Positions 51,060 to 60,529 of a stretch of DNA of 64,000 nucleotides are shown here, piece after piece (position 1 is the first letter of the stretch; the number at the start of each line of letters is the position of its first letter). A program made the translations under genes and the position numbers. The DNA is from Nibribacter ruber (GTDB lineage Bacteria > Bacteroidota > Bacteroidia > Cytophagales > Hymenobacteraceae): the NCBI RefSeq assembly GCF_009913235.1, contig NZ_CP047897.1, positions 4,153,001-4,217,000 on the forward strand, given 5' to 3'. The notes under the pieces are model-generated. The model did no database searches, was not told the DNA's origin, and saw nothing but the letters and a program-made list of their open reading frames with translations.

Positions 51060-51683
51060 TTAGTTACAGCCGTCTAAGTGAGCTTTGTGCATACACGTAG
51101 TGGTGTGGCCGCCTGCGTGGTAAGGACTATGATCACATGGGATGATGTCTTGCTCATGCATTTTATGTACACAGTCTTTCTTCTGGGCAACCTGCGGCGG
51201 AATGCTGAGCCGCTGCATGATCAAATTAATAAGGTGAATCCTTTCTGGGGTGGGAACAGACGTGAGCTTTCCATGTTCTCCTTCAGATTCAAGGTAGTGT
51301 AACGTGGCGAATAGGTAGGACCTGTCCACAGAGAAGAAGGTCTCGCAGGCAAAGGCATCTGCGGCAATTTCAAATTCGCGGGTAAGTTGCAGCATGCCCT
51401 TAGACGCTTTATTCAAACGCTTTTTATTGACATGGGCCCTGTAAATGTGGCCGTACTCATGGGCCTGGAAAAACGCCGTGACAAAAGGACCCACCTCTAA
51501 GGCCATCACAGGATTGTACTCAATTACATACGATTGCAGGCTGTCATTGTAGTTGGCCTTGACAATGTCTTTAAGGGCTGAGTTAGGAAGCAAGGGGATG
51601 GGAGCCTCCCAGACTTGAGAATAAGCCGGCGATGCCAGTGCGCAAAGGGCTATGAAAAACAGGAATGGTATAAATTTCTTCAT
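51060..51683 (-). CDS. Secreted HExxH protein with Cys/His-rich tail
   Basis: 207 aa, signal peptide MKKFIPFLFFIALCALASPAYSQ. HEYGH (around residue 76) is a zinc-metallopeptidase HExxH motif, followed by REFEIAADAFACE, in which the E-x2-A-D element is placed like the third ligand of M48-like enzymes. The last 40 residues (KKDCVHKMHEQDIIPCDHSPYHAGGHTTTCMHKAHLDGCN) hold four Cys and eight His, a likely extra metal site. A periplasmic protease or metal-handling protein is inferred. Confidence 0.7.
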   Translation of the reverse strand: MKKFIPFLFFIALCALASPAYSQVWEAPIPLLPNSALKDIVKANYNDSLQSYVIEYNPVMALEVGPFVTAFFQAHEYGHIYRAHVNKKRLNKASKGMLQLTREFEIAADAFACETFFSVDRSYLFATLHYLESEGEHGKLTSVPTPERIHLINLIMQRLSIPPQVAQKKDCVHKMHEQDIIPCDHSPYHAGGHTTTCMHKAHLDGCN

Positions 51684-51778
51684 TGAATATTTTATATAAC
51701 TTAAACCTAATATAACGGAAGGGCTTTTATAAACAATGGCTTCTAGTCTATTTCCTCTTCCTCTGATAAGGCATCCGT

Positions 51779-52489
51779 CTATTCGTCAAACTCCTCGTCC
51801 TCTTCTTCCTCTGTTCCGTTCACACCCCGCAACAGCTCCTTCATCAGGTCTTCCTGCGCAGGTTCATAGATAAGTTCGCCTTTCTGTAGGAAGCGGTTGA
51901 TGTTGAGCAGGACCTCGTAGATGGGCGTGTGCACGTGCTTAGGTATTTTGAAGATACGGGCGTCGCGCTTGTCAAAAGGCGTAGGCACCTGCGAGTCATA
52001 GAGGTAGGGCACCAGAATCTTGGAGACGCTTAGGCAGATGCGGTGCACCTGGTGGTCTTTAAAATACTCCTGCAAACGCCCGTTGATGTTCTCAAAGAAT
52101 TCCAGGGTCTCTCCCAGTCGCACGCGTGAACCGGCGCGTGACTTGCCCTTGGTCTTGAGGTGCTTGATCTGGCTCTTGCCTTGTTTCTTGCGCACCATGT
52201 AGGCCCTGAACACCTTGTGGTTCAGATGGAGGCCGTCCTCAAAATAACCCATGGCACAACTTCCGCTCTGCACCAACAGAATCACGTAATGCACTCCGCA
52301 CGTTTCTTCTTCCAACTCCTGGCCGGGAGGCGGCAGGGTGATGGGTAGCCGGAAAAATGCCAGTTCGTTTTGGTGGGCGTCTAACAAAACCATGCGGTGC
52401 TTCTCCTGCTCATACACAGACTGCACGGCTATCTTTTGAATGTTCTGCAGAATCTGGAGAGAGGCGTCTCTGTGGAATAAGCGGTTCAT
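51779..52489 (-). CDS. Bacterial VLRF1/eRF1-fold protein (Vms1/ANKZF1-like)
   Basis: 236 aa, no signal peptide. HLNHKVFRAYMVRKKQGKSQIKHLKTKGKSRAGSRVRLGETLEFFENINGRLQEYF matches the pattern of the Vms1/ANKZF1 release-factor-like domain: an aromatic and Arg-rich strand, then QGKSQ with the conserved Gln that replaces the eRF1 GGQ loop, then an Arg/Gly element. Eukaryotic relatives cleave peptidyl-tRNA on stalled ribosomes, and a similar ribosome-rescue role here is inference. The tail is very acidic (TEEEEDEEFDE). Confidence 0.7.
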   Translation of the reverse strand: MNRLFHRDASLQILQNIQKIAVQSVYEQEKHRMVLLDAHQNELAFFRLPITLPPPGQELEEETCGVHYVILLVQSGSCAMGYFEDGLHLNHKVFRAYMVRKKQGKSQIKHLKTKGKSRAGSRVRLGETLEFFENINGRLQEYFKDHQVHRICLSVSKILVPYLYDSQVPTPFDKRDARIFKIPKHVHTPIYEVLLNINRFLQKGELIYEPAQEDLMKELLRGVNGTEEEEDEEFDE

Positions 52490-52508
52490 GGCGGGCGATG
52501 GAAGAAAT

Positions 52509-52548
52509 GCGTTTTTGCCCTAATTTCCGGAAAATACCCCAAAAACGC
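52509..52548. repeat. 40-bp intergenic palindrome, diverged
   Basis: gcgtttttgccctaatttcc and right arm ggaaaataccccaaaaacgc. Confidence 0.7.
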
Positions 52549-52621
52549 CCTATGTACCCAGAGATCAGAGAAAGGCAGCCGCTTAAAGGACTAGCGCCTA
52601 ATGGCTAGGGAAGAGCTTTGG

Positions 52622-52885
52622 CTATGACAGAAACCCTTTCACCAGGGCAATGGCGGTGATGAGCAGCCAGATGGAGTTGAGCACCCAACTGGCGTGCGCT
52701 TTCTTATTGACGGCGTAAATGATCAGGAAAAAACAGCCGAACACGTTTAAAAGCAGGTACTCCTTAGACTGGCTGCCAATCACGTTGAGGCTGTTCATGC
52801 CAAAGGCCAGCAGCGAGCACAACGCGCCGGCCCACCCGATGGCTTCCTTCAGGTGTTTGCGGGGTAGAGATAAGCTTCTTTCCAT
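52622..52885 (-). CDS. Small membrane protein, CBU_0592-like
   Basis: 87 aa from MERSLSLPRKHLKEAIGWAG, three hydrophobic segments. GWAGALCSLLAFGMNSLNVI, LLLNVFGCFFLIIYAVNKKAHASWVLNSIWLLITAIAL matches the layout of the CBU_0592 domain of unknown function. A longer start at 52948 would overlap the LysR gene's upstream region and adds nothing. Confidence 0.7.
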   Translation of the reverse strand: MERSLSLPRKHLKEAIGWAGALCSLLAFGMNSLNVIGSQSKEYLLLNVFGCFFLIIYAVNKKAHASWVLNSIWLLITAIALVKGFLS

Positions 52886-52963
52886 TTTACAAAGGAAGAG
52901 GACGCAGACTTGGCAAAAAATGCTAATCTTGGATTGACTAATGCACAAACCAAATCACCGAGG

Positions 52964-53866
52964 GTGGAACTACAGCAGATAAAATACTTTCTGGCGCTGG
53001 CGCAGGAGCTTCATTTCTGGAATACCGCAGAAAAGATGTTCATCACACAGTCGGCTCTAAGCCGTCAGATCAAAGCCCTGGAAGAGGAGTTGGGTGTGCG
53101 TTTGTTTGAGCGCAGTAAGCGCAACGTAAAGCTCACCGAGGCCGGCGTTTTCCTGCGCGACCGCTGGCTGCCGCTGCTGGAGGAGATTGCCCGCACGCAC
53201 CGGCAAGCCAGAAAGATCCACGAAGGCGCGTTTGGTTCCATCTCCATCGGGTACCCGGGCTCGGTGGCCTATGGCTTTCTACCCGAAGTAGTCTCCAGAA
53301 TTTCTCAACAGCTGCCCGAACTCAAAGTGGCGCTGGTAGAACCCGTGGATGCAAGTTTTGAGGAGCTGCTCCTTAATTTTCAGATAGACTTGGCCTTTAG
53401 GAGAGACCCCGCCGAAAACCCTTCGCTGCAGTCCTTGTGCCTGTACTCAGAACCGTTTTCCTTGATTGTGCCGGAGCATCATTGGGTCACCCAGGAGAAC
53501 TTTAAGAGCCTGCAAGACCTGCACCAGGAGAAGTTCATTCTCTCTGCCTTGCACCAGAAGACGCATTACGTGAACACCCTCAACCACATGTTCAGGGAGT
53601 ACGGTCTTACGCCCAACGTGTACATTGAATCTGATTTCGGGGCGATGATTCTGGGTTTGGTGGCGCGGGGCTTAGGCATTTCTGTGATGCCCAGTTCCTA
53701 CGCCATCGGGGCGCCGCCCAACGTGCGCTTCATTCACCTGCCGCAGCACGTGAACCTGTACATGACCTGGCGCAAAGACGACAACAGCCCCGTGCTCAAG
53801 AACGTGCTGGAACTGGTGCACCTGGTGGCCAAAGACTTTTCCCAAGGCAAAGGCATGGAGCTATAG
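52964..53866 (+). CDS. LysR-family transcriptional regulator
   Basis: 300 aa from a GTG at 52964 (MELQQIKYFLALAQELHFWNTAEKMFITQSALSRQIKALEEELGVRLFERSKR), a textbook winged helix-turn-helix, then a periplasmic-binding-like effector domain (about 90-290). A TTG at 52910 would add 18 residues. LysR regulators often control a divergent neighbour, here the small membrane gene at 52622. The effector is unknown. Confidence 0.88.
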   Translation: MELQQIKYFLALAQELHFWNTAEKMFITQSALSRQIKALEEELGVRLFERSKRNVKLTEAGVFLRDRWLPLLEEIARTHRQARKIHEGAFGSISIGYPGSVAYGFLPEVVSRISQQLPELKVALVEPVDASFEELLLNFQIDLAFRRDPAENPSLQSLCLYSEPFSLIVPEHHWVTQENFKSLQDLHQEKFILSALHQKTHYVNTLNHMFREYGLTPNVYIESDFGAMILGLVARGLGISVMPSSYAIGAPPNVRFIHLPQHVNLYMTWRKDDNSPVLKNVLELVHLVAKDFSQGKGMEL

Positions 53867-53871
53867 AACTG

Positions 53872-53910
53872 TCGTTTTGGGCTATTTTCCAGAAAACAAC
53901 CCAAAAACGG
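53872..53910. repeat. 40-bp intergenic palindrome
   Basis: gtcgttttgggctattttcc and right arm agaaaacaacccaaaaacgg, right after the LysR stop. Confidence 0.75.
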
Positions 53911-54033
53911 AGGCTCTGCCTTTTGCAACCTCAGGCTTCGGCTTCTAAAAAACCTTCACCTTGACCCTTCTTGTGGATTTGTATTCCTTCGGATTTATAC
54001 TCCCATGCCAAGACGTTTTCTCGTTCTACCGCT

Positions 54034-54888
54034 TTAAAGGGTCTTCAGAGTATCAGCTACGGTGACGGAAAGGGGAGTGGTGGGGCGGCCAATCAGTTTG
54101 GAAAGCTGGTGGCTGTCATCATATAAGTCTCCCTGTGACGCCGACACATCCCAACCGGCAATGGCTTGGGCAAGGTCTTCGGGTAGGCCAAAGCTGCCCA
54201 GTGCGGCGGCGTAGTCTTCTTGGGGCAGGTTCGTGTAAGGTATGTCCTTGCCGGTCTGGCGGGAAATCTCGGCGGCTAGGTCACGTAAAGTATAGGCGGA
54301 GTCGCCGGCCAGTTCATAGACTTTTCCCTGGTGGCCATTGCCGGTGAGGACGGCTACGGCGGCGGCGGCATAATCGGCGCGGGCCGCTGAAGAAATCTTG
54401 CCTTCGCCGGCGCTGCCTATGAACGCGCCGCCCGCCAGAGCGCCGCCCAGGGAGTTGGTGTAGTTCTCAGTGTACCAACCATTGCGCAGCAGCGTGTAGT
54501 CAATGCCTGAATCTTTTAAAAGCTGCTCGGTGGCACGGTGCTCGCCGGCCAGGCTCAAGGTAGACGTGTCTGCGTGCAACAGGCTGGTGTAGACAATCCA
54601 TTTTACGCCGGCTTTCTTGGCGGCCGTAATCACGTTCTGGTGCTGAACGGCCCGTTTGCCCACTTCACTCCCCGAGATCAGCAGCAGCGTGTCAATGCCT
54701 TGCAGGGCTCTGTCTAAGGTGTCTGGTTTTTCATAGTCAGCCTCGCGGGTCTCAATGCCCAGGTCTGCGGCCTTCTGGGGCGAGCGCACCAGGCCAATGA
54801 TGTCGTCTGTGGTTCCTTTTTCTTTTAGTTGCTGGATGACCAATCTGCCCAGGTGGCCGGTGGCTCCGGTAATGGCTATTCTCTTCAT
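54034..54888 (-). CDS. NmrA-like quinone oxidoreductase (QorB/YtfG-like)
   Basis: 284 aa from MKRIAITGATGHLGRLVIQQL. NADP loop GATGHLG (8-14), then VRSPQKAADLG, GIDTLLLISGSEVGKR and YTLLRNGWYTENY, a pattern close to E. coli QorB. It probably reduces quinones with NADPH. The longer start adds three residues. Confidence 0.85.
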   Translation of the reverse strand: MKRIAITGATGHLGRLVIQQLKEKGTTDDIIGLVRSPQKAADLGIETREADYEKPDTLDRALQGIDTLLLISGSEVGKRAVQHQNVITAAKKAGVKWIVYTSLLHADTSTLSLAGEHRATEQLLKDSGIDYTLLRNGWYTENYTNSLGGALAGGAFIGSAGEGKISSAARADYAAAAVAVLTGNGHQGKVYELAGDSAYTLRDLAAEISRQTGKDIPYTNLPQEDYAAALGSFGLPEDLAQAIAGWDVSASQGDLYDDSHQLSKLIGRPTTPLSVTVADTLKTL

Positions 54889-55055
54889 GGTGTTCATTTA
54901 ATTTACTTAATCTGTGTATGTACGTAACTGAAAGGGAATGCTCAATGAAAGAGTAAAAGATTGCTGCGATACGTTCCCTTATTGCGGCACCAGAAACCCA
55001 CCAGATCCGGCTACTTTCTGCGCCGGAAGAGAAGAGTATAAAACATGCGCCCTGT

Positions 55056-56513
55056 ATGACGTTTACCATTGAAGAATTATTGCTGGGAGCCTCAGTGCTT
55101 CTGTTCCTGAGCATCTTGCTGAGCAAAAGTCTGGGCCGTTTCGGGATTCCTGCCTTGCTTCTGTTTCTGGGTGTGGGCATTCTGGCGGGCTCTGAGGGCA
55201 TTGGCGGCATCTACTTTGATGATTTTGGCACGGCGCAGTCTCTGGGTACTATCGCCTTGACCATCATCTTGTTTTCGGGTGGGTTGGACACGCGCTGGGC
55301 AGCCACCAAACCCGTGCTCTGGCGGGGCATTGCCCTGTCTACGCTGGGCGTGTTCATCACGGCCATGCTGGTGGGTCTCTTTGCGACGTACGTCATGGAC
55401 TTCACCCTTCTGGAGGGGCTGCTACTTGGGGCCATTGTGTCTTCTACAGATGCGGCGGCGGTGTTCTCCATTCTCAGGTCCAGTAAAATAGGCCTTAAGA
55501 ACAACCTGGGCCCCACGCTGGAACTGGAATCTGGCAGCAATGACCCCATGGCCTATTTCCTGACGGTGAGCTTTACCTTTCTGATCACCAGCCAGGGCGC
55601 CAGCATCTGGCAGTTGGTGCCCATGTTTTTCCTGCAGATGAGCATTGGTGGCGTGGCGGGCGTTGTCATGGGCCGGACCATGGGCTGGGTCATCAATAAA
55701 ATTAAGCTGCAACAGGAGGGTTTGTACCCGGCCCTCACGCTGGCCATGCTATTGTTTACGTTTTCCTTCACCAACCTCATTCAGGGCAACGGCTTTCTGG
55801 CAGTGTACATTTCGGCGGTGCTGCTGGGTAACAGCAATTTTCTGCACAAGGGAAGCCTTACGCGGTTTTATGACGGCCTGGCCTGGCTCATGCAGATTGT
55901 CATGTTCTTAACGCTGGGGCTGCTGGTGTTTCCGTCGCACATTGTGCCGGTGCTGGCGTCGGGGCTTTTAATCTCGCTGTTCCTTATTTTCGTGGCGCGG
56001 CCCATCAGCGTGTTTCTGGGGATGGCGTTTTTCAAAGCCTCTTTCCGGGACAAGGTGTATGTGTCCTGGGTAGGTCTGCGTGGCGCGGTGCCCATTGTGT
56101 TTGCCATGTACCCGCTGCTGGCCGGCGTTGAGAATTCTGAGATGATCTTTAACATGGTGTTCTTCATTGTCCTCACCTCTGTCATGCTGCAGGGTACTAC
56201 GCTTAAAGTGGTGGCAGACTGGTTGCACCTGAGCGAGGAGGACCATTCGCTGAAGATGCTGGCCCTTGGCGCCGAAAGAGGGTACGCCTCCAAGAACTCA
56301 CTGGTAGAGCTGGAGATGGACCGAAACTGGCGCTCCGTAGGCAAACCCATTGTAGAACTGGACCTGCCTAAAACAGCGCTCATCGTACTCATTGACAGAA
56401 GCGGCTCCTTCGTCACGCCCAACGGCGCTACCGTGCTGCAACCCGAGGACAAGCTCATGCTCATGGTAGAAAATGAACAGGAACTGGACCGCGTACGTGC
56501 AGCTTTGCAGTGA
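55056..56513 (+). CDS. Potassium/proton antiporter, CPA1 family (NhaP2/CvrA-like)
   Basis: 485 aa: twelve to thirteen membrane segments with SSTDAAAVFSILR (the ion-binding TDAA-type motif) and ELESGSNDPMAYFLT, then a cytoplasmic TrkA_C/RCK_C-like domain (about 410-485; ELEMDRNWRSVGKPIVELDLPKTALIVLIDR). This layout is that of NhaP2-type K+/H+ antiporters for cytoplasmic pH and osmotic control. Confidence 0.88.
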   Translation: MTFTIEELLLGASVLLFLSILLSKSLGRFGIPALLLFLGVGILAGSEGIGGIYFDDFGTAQSLGTIALTIILFSGGLDTRWAATKPVLWRGIALSTLGVFITAMLVGLFATYVMDFTLLEGLLLGAIVSSTDAAAVFSILRSSKIGLKNNLGPTLELESGSNDPMAYFLTVSFTFLITSQGASIWQLVPMFFLQMSIGGVAGVVMGRTMGWVINKIKLQQEGLYPALTLAMLLFTFSFTNLIQGNGFLAVYISAVLLGNSNFLHKGSLTRFYDGLAWLMQIVMFLTLGLLVFPSHIVPVLASGLLISLFLIFVARPISVFLGMAFFKASFRDKVYVSWVGLRGAVPIVFAMYPLLAGVENSEMIFNMVFFIVLTSVMLQGTTLKVVADWLHLSEEDHSLKMLALGAERGYASKNSLVELEMDRNWRSVGKPIVELDLPKTALIVLIDRSGSFVTPNGATVLQPEDKLMLMVENEQELDRVRAALQ

Positions 56514-56528
56514 GAGAAAGTAGCAGCC

Positions 56529-56568
56529 TCGTTTTTGGCTTGTTTTCTGGAAAATAGGCGAAAACGGC
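56529..56568. repeat. 40-bp intergenic palindrome
   Basis: ctcgtttttggcttgttttc and right arm ggaaaataggcgaaaacg, 15 bp after the antiporter stop. Confidence 0.75.
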
Positions 56569-56766
56569 GGTTCTCCTTATATGGTCAATAAAGCAATTCC
56601 TTATCACCGCATTAAGGCTGATCTAACAAGCGAGCTAACTCGCTCCGCATTAATACTGATTTTCATCTACAGAACATAAATATTTATAATCTAATAGCAG
56701 ATATTAATTTAAAAATATATACCTTTTATAATGTAGATAGTTATCAGTCACTTAATTAATTTAATA

Positions 56767-57864
56767 ATGGATTTTCAAGATGTAATTAAAGCACTTGGTG
56801 AGAAGGTTTCTCGCATGCAAGATTCAATTCAAACCGAGGAAGCAACCAAGATGGCATTTGTGATGCCCTTCATCTCTGCCCTGGGGTATGATGTTTTTAA
56901 TCCAATGGAAGTAGTGCCTGAGTTTATTGCTGATTTGGGTATTAAAAAAGGAGAGAAGGTTGACTATTGCATCTTCAAGGATGGCGCAGCATCTATCATT
57001 ATAGAGAGTAAGCATTAGAAGGAGAAGCTAGACGTTCACAACTCGCAACTGCATAGGTATTTTCATGTTACGGCGGCCAGGTTTGGGATTCTGACCAACG
57101 GCATCACCTATAGGTTCTACACTGATTTGGTAGAGTCAAATAAGATGGATGATAAACCCTTCTGGGAATTTAATATCACAGATTTAAATGAACAGGCAAC
57201 GTTTGAGCTCAAGAAATACCACAAATCGCATTTTAGTGTAGAGAACATTCTGAGCTCAGCCACTGAATTGAAATATGCTAAAGAGATTAAGCGCATCATG
57301 TTAGAGGAAATGGCAAATCCAACAGATCCGTTTGTAAAGCACTTCGGCAAACAGATTGTGTCTGGGCCTATGACTGCAAAAGTGTTAGAGCAGTTCACTG
57401 GATTAGTAAAGAAATCTCTGAATGGTTTGATTAGTGAAATGATTAGTGATAGGTTAAAATCTGCTTTGGCTTCTGAAGAAGACAGAAGTTTTGTGCAGAC
57501 TAGAGTGGCAGAAGATACTACCGTACACCCTGTAACTACAGAAGCGGTAAGTAAAGTAACTACCACCGAAGCAGAGAAAGAAGCTTTTTACATTATCCGA
57601 TCTATTCTAAGAGCCAAATTAGACGCAAACCGAGTCTGCCATAGAGACACCCAAAGTTATTTTGGCGTGCTATTAGATGACAATAACAGAAGGCCTATCT
57701 GCCGCCTAAATTTAGAAGGTGCCAAAAAGACCATAACGCTGTTTGATGAAGCTAAAAAGGAGTCTAGGCACGAGTTACAAAATCTAGATGATATCTACGC
57801 CCACTCAGATCAGTTAATCAATACAGCTTTGAGTTATGACATAAAGACAATTTCTGTCAATTAA
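56767..57864 (+). pseudogene. HsdR_N-type restriction-related protein broken by an in-frame TAG
   Basis: One frame of 365 codons interrupted by TAG at 57016-57018 (after residue 83). Before it: KMAFVMPFISALGYDVFNPMEVVPEFIADLGIKKGEKVDYCIFKDGAASIIIESKH, the PD-(D/E)xK core of the HsdR N-terminal domain family (D and E-x-K present). After it: KEKLDVHNSQLHRYFHVTAARFGILTNGITYRFYTD, the direct continuation. One base change (TGG, W, the usual residue here) restores the frame. The gene is AT-rich compared with its neighbours, suggesting transfer. A terminator follows. Confidence 0.82.
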
Positions 57865-57876
57865 ATTTTTAGTTCA

Positions 57877-57912
57877 AGAGCCAGATTTATGAAAGTCTGG
57901 CTCTTTTTTTTA
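57877..57912 (+). terminator. Terminator after the broken HsdR_N gene
   Basis: Arms aagagccaga and tctggctctt around a 9-nt loop, then a T run. Confidence 0.85.
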
Positions 57913-57974
57913 TGAATAGTATTAGTCCACAAATTTACTTCAGCACCTTTCCAAAACTGCCTTTCTGCCTCCCT

Positions 57975-57988
57975 TTGACATCAATCAC
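57975..57988 (+). promoter_or_regulatory. Possible Fnr/Crp-family site upstream of the cbb3 operon
   Basis: ttgac-atca-atcac, near the FNR-like pattern ttgat-n4-atcaa with one mismatch in each half. It lies 147 bp before ccoS. Position fits oxygen-dependent control of cbb3 oxidase, but one match by eye is weak. Confidence 0.3.
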
Positions 57989-58134
57989 CCCCTAAACTGA
58001 CCTCCGTCATCTTTTTGGCGCCGCCTTCTGGAGAACTTTGTAACATCTCAAAAAGGAAAGGTTAGCGCCATTGCTACTTTTTTATTGCTCAGTGCAAAGC
58101 CTGCCTCCAGAGAGAAAACAACACAGGCAGCGTC

Positions 58135-58356
58135 ATGAACATTATCTACTTACTTATCTGCATCAGCTTGGTAATGGCCATCATCTTCCTGAGTGCCTTC
58201 TTGAAGGCAGTCAGAAGCGGCCAGTTTGAGGACGACTACACGCCCTCTGTCAGAATTCTGTTTGACAATGAACTGACGCATACCCCTGCACAAAACAACA
58301 CTAAACCACTTACTATTTCTACTAAACCGATGGAGGACACCGCACATGTTAGCTGA
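58135..58356 (+). CDS. ccoS: cbb3-type cytochrome oxidase assembly protein CcoS
   Basis: 73 aa, one N-terminal membrane segment (IIYLLICISLVMAIIFLSAFLKAV) followed by SGQFEDDYTPSVRILFD, the typical CcoS pattern. Needed for heme and copper insertion into the oxidase. Overlaps ccoNO by 11 bp. The copper ATPase ccoI that often precedes it is not present here. Confidence 0.9.
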   Translation: MNIIYLLICISLVMAIIFLSAFLKAVRSGQFEDDYTPSVRILFDNELTHTPAQNNTKPLTISTKPMEDTAHVS

Positions 58357-60529
58357 GGTTCTAAAAACACCCGGGCAGGCGCTCAAGAACAGCGTCAAAA
58401 CCGTGGAAACATTCTACTATGACAACAAGATTGTCAGAGACTTTGCCTACGCCACCATTTTCTGGGGTGTGGCGGGCATGCTCATTGGGGTGATCATTGC
58501 GTTCCAGCTGGCGCGCCCCGAAATGAACATGGGCACCGAGTACACCACCTTCGGGCGGGTACGGCCTTTGCACACCAACGCCGTGATTTTCGCGTTTGTG
58601 GGCAACGGTATCTTCATGGGCGTCTACTACTCGTTGCAGCGCCTTTGTAAGGCCCGCATGTACTCAGATGTGTTGAGTAAAATCCACTTCTGGGCCTGGC
58701 AGCTCATCATTGTCTCTGCCGTAATCACGCTTCCATTGGGTTACACTACTTCTAAAGAGTACGCCGAGTTGGAATGGCCGATTGACATTGCCATTACCCT
58801 CATCTGGGTGGTATTTGGTTGGAACATGTTCGGGACCATCATCAAACGCCGCGAGCGCCACATGTACGTGGGGATCTGGTTCTACATTGCCACCTTCTTA
58901 ACCGTTGCGGTGCTGCACATTGTCAACTCCTATGAGATACCGGTAACGTTCATGAAGTCGTATTCTGGCTACGCCGGGGTGCAAGATGCGCTGGTGCAGT
59001 GGTGGTATGGCCACAACGCAGTTGCGTTCTTCCTGACCACGCCTTATTTGGGGATGATGTACTACTTCCTTCCTAAGGCCGCTAACCGTCCGGTATACTC
59101 TTATAGATTATCTATCATCCACTTCTGGTCCTTGATTTTCATCTACATCTGGGCCGGTCCTCACCACTTGTTGTACACCGCCTTGCCAGACTGGGCTCAG
59201 TCTCTGGGAGTTGTGTTCTCTGTGATGCTGATTGCCCCAAGCTGGGGAGGTATGATCAACGGTCTCTTGACGCTAAGAGGCGCCTGGGACAAAGTACGCG
59301 AAGAACCAGTGTTGAAGTTCATGGTAGTGGCCATCACTGCCTACGGTATGGCCACCTTTGAAGGACCGCTGTTGTCTCTGAAAAACGTGAACGCCATTGC
59401 CCACTTTACAGACTGGATAGTTGCCCACGTGCACGTAGGCGCTCTGGGCTGGAACGGCTTCCTGACCTTCGGGATCATCTACTGGTTGATGCCGCGCATC
59501 TTCAGAACCGAGCTGTATTCTAAGAAACTGGCCAACTGGCACTTCTGGTTAGGCACGCTGGGTATCTTGTTCTACGCCATCCCTATGTACTGGGCAGGTT
59601 TCACCCAAGGCTTAATGTGGAAACAGTTTAGCCAGGACGGTCTTCTGCAGTACCCTAACTTCTTAGAAACCGTGTTGCAGATTGTACCTATGTACTACCT
59701 GCGCGGTGTTGGCGGATTGCTGTACCTGAGCGGTGTATTCATCATGATCTACAATGTGGTGAAAACTGTGAAAAGCGGTAACCTGCTGGCCAACGAAGAA
59801 GCGCAAGCTGCTCCTTTAATGCCTGCCGCCGTGATCTCCACGCCAGGTGAGCACAAAGGCCACTGGCACAGAGTGATTGAGCGTCGTCCGGTGCAAATGG
59901 CAGTGTGGGCTACCGTAGCCATCTTGATTGGTGGTATTGTGGAAATGGTGCCAACCTTCCTGGTAGAGTCTAACGTGCCTACCATTGACACCGTCAAGCC
60001 TTACACCTCGCTTGAATTGCAAGGACGTGACGTGTACATCAAAGAAGGCTGTGTGAACTGCCATACGCAAATGGTACGGCCGTTCCGCTCAGAGACTGAG
60101 CGCTACGGAGAGTACTCTAAGGCTGGTGAGTTTGTCTATGACCGTCCATTCCTGTGGGGCTCTAAGCGTACCGGTCCAGACTTGCACAGAGTGGGCGGTA
60201 AGTACCCAGACTCCTGGCACTACCACCACATGATGGACCCTACCTCTATGTCGCCGGGTTCTATCATGCCAGTCTATCCTTGGTTGATTGAAAAAGACCT
60301 GGATATCTCTACCACCAAAGCCAAGATTGAGGCCATGCAGAAAATGGGCGTGCCTTATGAGCCTGGCTACGCCGACAAGGCCAACGAGGACCTCATGAAA
60401 CAAGCCCGCGCCATTAGTGCTGGTTTGAAAAAGGAGAACATTGAGGTGAAACCAGAGAAAGAGATCATTGCCCTCATTGCCTACCTGCAACGCCTGGGTA
60501 CTGACATTAAAGTACAAGAGCAAAAATAG
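58346..60529 (+). CDS. ccoNO: cbb3-type cytochrome c oxidase, fused subunits I and II
   Basis: 727 aa. N-terminal ~480 residues are CcoN: twelve membrane segments with heme and copper ligand histidines (VRPLHTNAVIF, QWWYGHNAVAFF, GPHHLLYTALPDW, WIVAHVHVGALGWNG). The C-terminal ~200 residues are CcoO: one membrane segment (MAVWATVAILIGGIVEMVP) and a heme c motif CVNCH near residue 568, then MVRPFRSETERYGEYSKAGE and TGPDLHRVGGKYPD. It is the high-affinity terminal oxidase reducing O2 to water and pumping protons. Fusion of N and O is usual in Bacteroidota. Confidence 0.95.
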   Translation: MLAEVLKTPGQALKNSVKTVETFYYDNKIVRDFAYATIFWGVAGMLIGVIIAFQLARPEMNMGTEYTTFGRVRPLHTNAVIFAFVGNGIFMGVYYSLQRLCKARMYSDVLSKIHFWAWQLIIVSAVITLPLGYTTSKEYAELEWPIDIAITLIWVVFGWNMFGTIIKRRERHMYVGIWFYIATFLTVAVLHIVNSYEIPVTFMKSYSGYAGVQDALVQWWYGHNAVAFFLTTPYLGMMYYFLPKAANRPVYSYRLSIIHFWSLIFIYIWAGPHHLLYTALPDWAQSLGVVFSVMLIAPSWGGMINGLLTLRGAWDKVREEPVLKFMVVAITAYGMATFEGPLLSLKNVNAIAHFTDWIVAHVHVGALGWNGFLTFGIIYWLMPRIFRTELYSKKLANWHFWLGTLGILFYAIPMYWAGFTQGLMWKQFSQDGLLQYPNFLETVLQIVPMYYLRGVGGLLYLSGVFIMIYNVVKTVKSGNLLANEEAQAAPLMPAAVISTPGEHKGHWHRVIERRPVQMAVWATVAILIGGIVEMVPTFLVESNVPTIDTVKPYTSLELQGRDVYIKEGCVNCHTQMVRPFRSETERYGEYSKAGEFVYDRPFLWGSKRTGPDLHRVGGKYPDSWHYHHMMDPTSMSPGSIMPVYPWLIEKDLDISTTKAKIEAMQKMGVPYEPGYADKANEDLMKQARAISAGLKKENIEVKPEKEIIALIAYLQRLGTDIKVQEQK

